From contig JAXMGR010000017.1 of assembly GCA_046352935.1 (NCBI GenBank), forward strand, positions 32,397 through 96,396: 64,000 bases of DNA, read 5' to 3'. Numbering within the stretch: the stretch's first letter is position 1; each line of letters begins with the position of its first letter. The position numbers and the translations under genes are program-made. The notes below the pieces were generated by a model, which saw nothing but the letters and a program-made list of their open reading frames with translations, ran no database searches and had not been told where the DNA came from. This document shows, one piece after another, positions 61,317 to 64,000 of this stretch. Source of the stretch: CAYWMY01 sp046352935. GTDB taxonomy: Bacteria > Pseudomonadota > Gammaproteobacteria > Steroidobacterales > Steroidobacteraceae.

Positions 61317-61736
61317 TCACTGCGGCTGGCGCGCGGCGGCGATGTCCGGCGCGGTGACCGCCGACGCGTTCGGCCCGAAGGTCGTGCGCACGTAGGTGAG
61401 CAGCGCGGCGAGGTCCTCGTCCTTCATCCAGGCGAAGTGCGGCATCGGCATGGTATTGCGCGGCGGCGCCCAGCCCGGCGGCCGCTCGCCGAGCATCACC
61501 CAGCGCGCCATCGCACGCGCCTCGCCGTTCACGACCGGCGAACCGGTGAGCGCGGGCTGCTTCGGCGGATGGCCGCTGCCGTCGTCGGCATGGCAGGCCA
61601 TGCAGTTCACCTGATAGGCGCGCTCACCTGCGGACACCGCAGCCCCGTCGCCAGCGCCGGACGATCCTCCACCACAACCCGCCAGCGCCATGGCCAGCAG
61701 CAGAGCCGTTCCCGGAAGAGTCCTGCGCATGATCAT
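61317..61736 (-). CDS. Cytochrome c lipoprotein
   Basis: The 139-residue protein has a lipobox AMALAGC (Cys21), a single heme c site CMACH (Cys45, Cys48, His49) and a likely axial Met in NTMPMPHFAWM. It is probably an outer- or inner-membrane-anchored periplasmic electron carrier of the class I small cytochromes. The start is ATG 61736 or ATG 61730. Its partner oxidoreductase is not in the window. Confidence 0.88.
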   Translation of the reverse strand: MIMRRTLPGTALLLAMALAGCGGGSSGAGDGAAVSAGERAYQVNCMACHADDGSGHPPKQPALTGSPVVNGEARAMARWVMLGERPPGWAPPRNTMPMPHFAWMKDEDLAALLTYVRTTFGPNASAVTAPDIAAARQPQ

Positions 61737-61942
61737 GATGGAAAGTCCGCTCCAGAAAACGCCGCGTGATCGGGCGGCGCAATTGTAGCCGGCGGCGCGG
61801 TGCAGAGCGTGGGGCGCGGATCCGCGACATCCGCGGCTGTAATGCCGCGGGGCCTGGGTTATCGTGCGCGCCCATCCGGCCCGGGCCACGAACCGCCGCG
61901 GGCGCCGGAGGTCGGAACCACTGTGAGCCCTGGGCGCAACGA

Positions 61943-63625
61943 ATGGCCTCTTCAGCTATGCATTGCCGATTACTGCTGCTGACGCTGCTGGTCGCCCTCG
62001 CGATCCTCGCCGCGCCGGCCCGGGCCGCCGGCACCGCGACGACGGCTGTGGCGATCACGGCAGCCGTCGAACGCGCCACACCTCCGTCCGCACCCGCGAC
62101 GGTGCCCGCCGGCCGCGGCAGCGCCCGCAGCCGCGCCGACGTGCGCGCGTTCTACGCGGCGCGGAACCACGCACCCGCCTGGCACGACGACAACGGCGCG
62201 ACACCCGCGGCCATCGCCGTGCTGCGCGCGCTGCGCACGGCGGACAACAAGGGCCTCGATGCGCGGCACTACGACGGCACGGCGCTGACCTACCGCCTGC
62301 TCGACCTGCCGCTGCGCGGTCCGCCCGATGATCGCTGGGCCGACTGGGATGTCGCACTGTCGCTCGCGCTCGCGCGCTACCTGCAGGACCTGCACTTCGG
62401 CCGCATCGATCCGGCGGCGGTGGGCCACGGGCTGCGCGTGGACCCCGCGCGCATCGACCTCGCGGCCGTGCTCGCCGGCATCGCGACCGGCGTCGATGTG
62501 GACGCGAAGATCGCGGCCGTCGAGCCCGCCTTCCGGCACTACCGCCTCCTGGAGCAGCAGCTCGTGCGCTACCGCGAGCTCGCCGCCATCCCCGGGCTCA
62601 CGAGCCTGCCGCCACTGCCGAAACGCACCGTGGAGCCGGGCGAGGACTACGCGGGCGCCGTGGCACTGGCGCGGCTCCTCGCGGCGCTCGGCGATCTGCC
62701 CGACGCCGATGCCGTGACGGACGGGCGCTTCGACACGAATCTGTCCACTGCCGTGCAGCGTTTTCAGCGGCGGCACGGCCTCGAGGCCGACGGCCGCCTG
62801 GGCCGCGGCACTTTCGTCGCGCTGACCACGCCGCTTCGCCGGCGCGTGCAGCAGATCGAGCTCACGCTGGAGCGCTGGCGCTGGCTGCCCCCGCGGCTCG
62901 AGTCGCCGCCGATCATCGTCAACATCCCGGCCTTCCGGCTCTACGCCTTCACGACAACCGACGACGACGAAAGCCACATGCTGCGCATGAACGTCATCGT
63001 CGGCCAGGCGTTCCGCGAGCAGCACACACCGGTGTTCGCGGCGAACATGACCCACCTGATCTTCGATCCGTACTGGGACGTACCGCGCTCGATCGCGCTG
63101 AAGGAACTGCTGCCCGACATCCGCAGGCATCCGGGCTACATGGAGAAGAACCACTTCGAACTCGTCGCCGGGCAGAGCGACGATTCTCCGGTGCTGGCCC
63201 CCACCGCCGCGAACCTCGCGCTCGTCGCCGCGGGCCGGGCGCGGCTGCGCCAGCGCCCGGGGGATGACAACGCGCTCGGACGCGTGAAATTCATGCTGCC
63301 GAACAGCTACAACGTCTACCTGCACGACACGCCCGCGAAGTCGCTGTTCGCACGTGCACGGCGCGCGTTCAGCCACGGCTGCGTGCGCCTCGGCGATCCC
63401 GTCGGGCTGGCTGAACACGTGCTGCGCGGCAGCCCCGAATGGACGCACGAGCGCATCCTCGAGGCCATGAAGGGCGACGCTCCCGAGCGCGTCTACCTGC
63501 CCGCGCCCGTGCGCGTGTTCTTCGTCTACGGAACCGCGCTTGCGAGCGACACGCAGGTCTTCTTCTTCGAGGACGTCTACGGCCACGACGAGACGCTGGC
63601 GCGCGCGCTGCGAGCGAGCCGCTGA
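61943..63625 (+). CDS. L,D-transpeptidase, YcbB/LdtD type
   Basis: The enzyme forms 3-3 cross-links in peptidoglycan (or attaches lipoproteins). The 560-residue protein has a signal peptide (APARAA), an N-terminal scaffold domain, a peptidoglycan-binding domain (TAVQRFQRRHGLEADGRLG) and the YkuD domain with SHGCVRLGD (catalytic Cys480). The large domain insertion before the active site fits YcbB. ATG 61943 gives the signal peptide; a second Met at residue 6 is an option. Confidence 0.93.
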   Translation: MASSAMHCRLLLLTLLVALAILAAPARAAGTATTAVAITAAVERATPPSAPATVPAGRGSARSRADVRAFYAARNHAPAWHDDNGATPAAIAVLRALRTADNKGLDARHYDGTALTYRLLDLPLRGPPDDRWADWDVALSLALARYLQDLHFGRIDPAAVGHGLRVDPARIDLAAVLAGIATGVDVDAKIAAVEPAFRHYRLLEQQLVRYRELAAIPGLTSLPPLPKRTVEPGEDYAGAVALARLLAALGDLPDADAVTDGRFDTNLSTAVQRFQRRHGLEADGRLGRGTFVALTTPLRRRVQQIELTLERWRWLPPRLESPPIIVNIPAFRLYAFTTTDDDESHMLRMNVIVGQAFREQHTPVFAANMTHLIFDPYWDVPRSIALKELLPDIRRHPGYMEKNHFELVAGQSDDSPVLAPTAANLALVAAGRARLRQRPGDDNALGRVKFMLPNSYNVYLHDTPAKSLFARARRAFSHGCVRLGDPVGLAEHVLRGSPEWTHERILEAMKGDAPERVYLPAPVRVFFVYGTALASDTQVFFFEDVYGHDETLARALRASR

Positions 63626-63721
63626 TCTCGGGGCGGCCCCGGCGGCACGCGCACGCGCGCCGCCGCCCGCGCGGTCACGGGATCGGGTCGTCGGAAGGAA
63701 ATGCCGCGGCCGGGAACCCGC

Positions 63722-64000
63722 TCAGCCGGCCCAGGTACGGACGCGGCCGGTGTCCAGGTGCACGAAATCCGATTTCGCGTAGTAGCCGACGCCGCCGCGC
63801 GCGAGCGCCAGCGCCACGTCGCGCAGCTTCGCGGTGCCGTAGCCCTGCAGCCGCACGTCGATGGCCCGCCCTTCCATGTGCAGGCTGCGCGTCGCCACTC
63901 CCGAGGAATGCTCGTGCAGCATCGCGTTGGTGGCGGGCGAACGGTAGCCGGAGATGACCTCGAAGCGCGGCTCGCGATCGGCCGCGACCGCGACCTCGTG
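63722..64000 (-). CDS. YcbK/DUF882 M15-family peptidase, truncated at the window edge
   Basis: The N-terminus is beyond base 64000; 92 codons are visible. The fragment has SGYRSPATNAML, SLHMEGRAIDVRL (zinc-binding SxHxxGxAxD) and FVHLDTG near the end, the M15 metallopeptidase signature of YcbK. In E. coli ycbK follows ycbB; here they are convergent and 97 bp apart. Confidence 0.9.
   Translation of the reverse strand, partial: HEVAVAADREPRFEVISGYRSPATNAMLHEHSSGVATRSLHMEGRAIDVRLQGYGTAKLRDVALALARGGVGYYAKSDFVHLDTGRVRTWAG

Overview
The window is GC-rich DNA (by eye about 70% GC) packed with genes on both strands. Gene content and order point to a Gram-negative gammaproteobacterium: the mreBCD-mrdA-rodA-mltB-rlpA-dac run, the amgK-murU / lptD-surA-pdxA-rsmA-apaG-apaH set, lipB-lipA, lgt-thyA, nadB-nadA and GatCAB. 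A Steroidobacterales or Xanthomonadales-like lineage would fit, but this is inference. No rRNA, tRNA, CRISPR array or transposase was found.

Layout. 1-6118: the end of an MFS exporter, then hslO and gatCAB, which carry a dense cluster of frameshifts at about 2340-4870. 6248-16546: the cell-elongation and peptidoglycan block (mreB, mreC, mreD, PBP2, rodA, mltB, rlpA, DD-carboxypeptidase, D-amino acid transaminase, ybeD). 16662-25225: metabolism and lipoylation (fumC, an ABM protein, yheU, a NYN-domain protein, a zinc-ribbon-like protein, lipB, osmC, lipA, malic enzyme, pyrF). 25563-35673: murU and amgK (cell-wall recycling) facing lptD-surA-pdxA-rsmA-uspA-apaG-apaH, then a secreted unknown and folA. 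35983-45629: accessory envelope genes (two related secreted proteins, an acid phosphatase, a lytic-transglycosylase-like lipoprotein rich in AGG codons, and a four-gene heavy-metal RND efflux operon). 45891-53517: a polytopic TPR protein with a DD-peptidase, a DUF3617 protein, SUI1/YciH, a SET-domain methyltransferase, thyA, lgt and rlmI. 53676-64000: a YyaL-type thioredoxin-domain protein, a DUF486 protein, nadB, nadA, an NrtR-like regulator, a ComB-like phosphatase, a cytochrome c lipoprotein, an LD-transpeptidase and a partial YcbK-type M15 peptidase.

How it fits together. Much of the window serves the envelope: rod-shape synthesis, PG trimming and cross-linking, MurNAc recycling, LPS export (LptD with its chaperone SurA) and lipoprotein maturation (Lgt). 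A second theme is cofactors: lipoate, NAD (nadA, nadB and a probable repressor), folate/dTMP (folA, thyA) and pyridoxal phosphate (pdxA).

Most notable non-genic signals: a four-copy family of ~80-88 nt imperfect palindromes, two copies of which flank the nrtR-comB pair in opposite orientation; a promoter with an overlapping 7-bp palindrome upstream of nadA; an orphan intrinsic terminator at 35854-35893 that suggests an unannotated small transcript; and a perfect 10-bp hairpin touching the Shine-Dalgarno of the NYN-domain gene.
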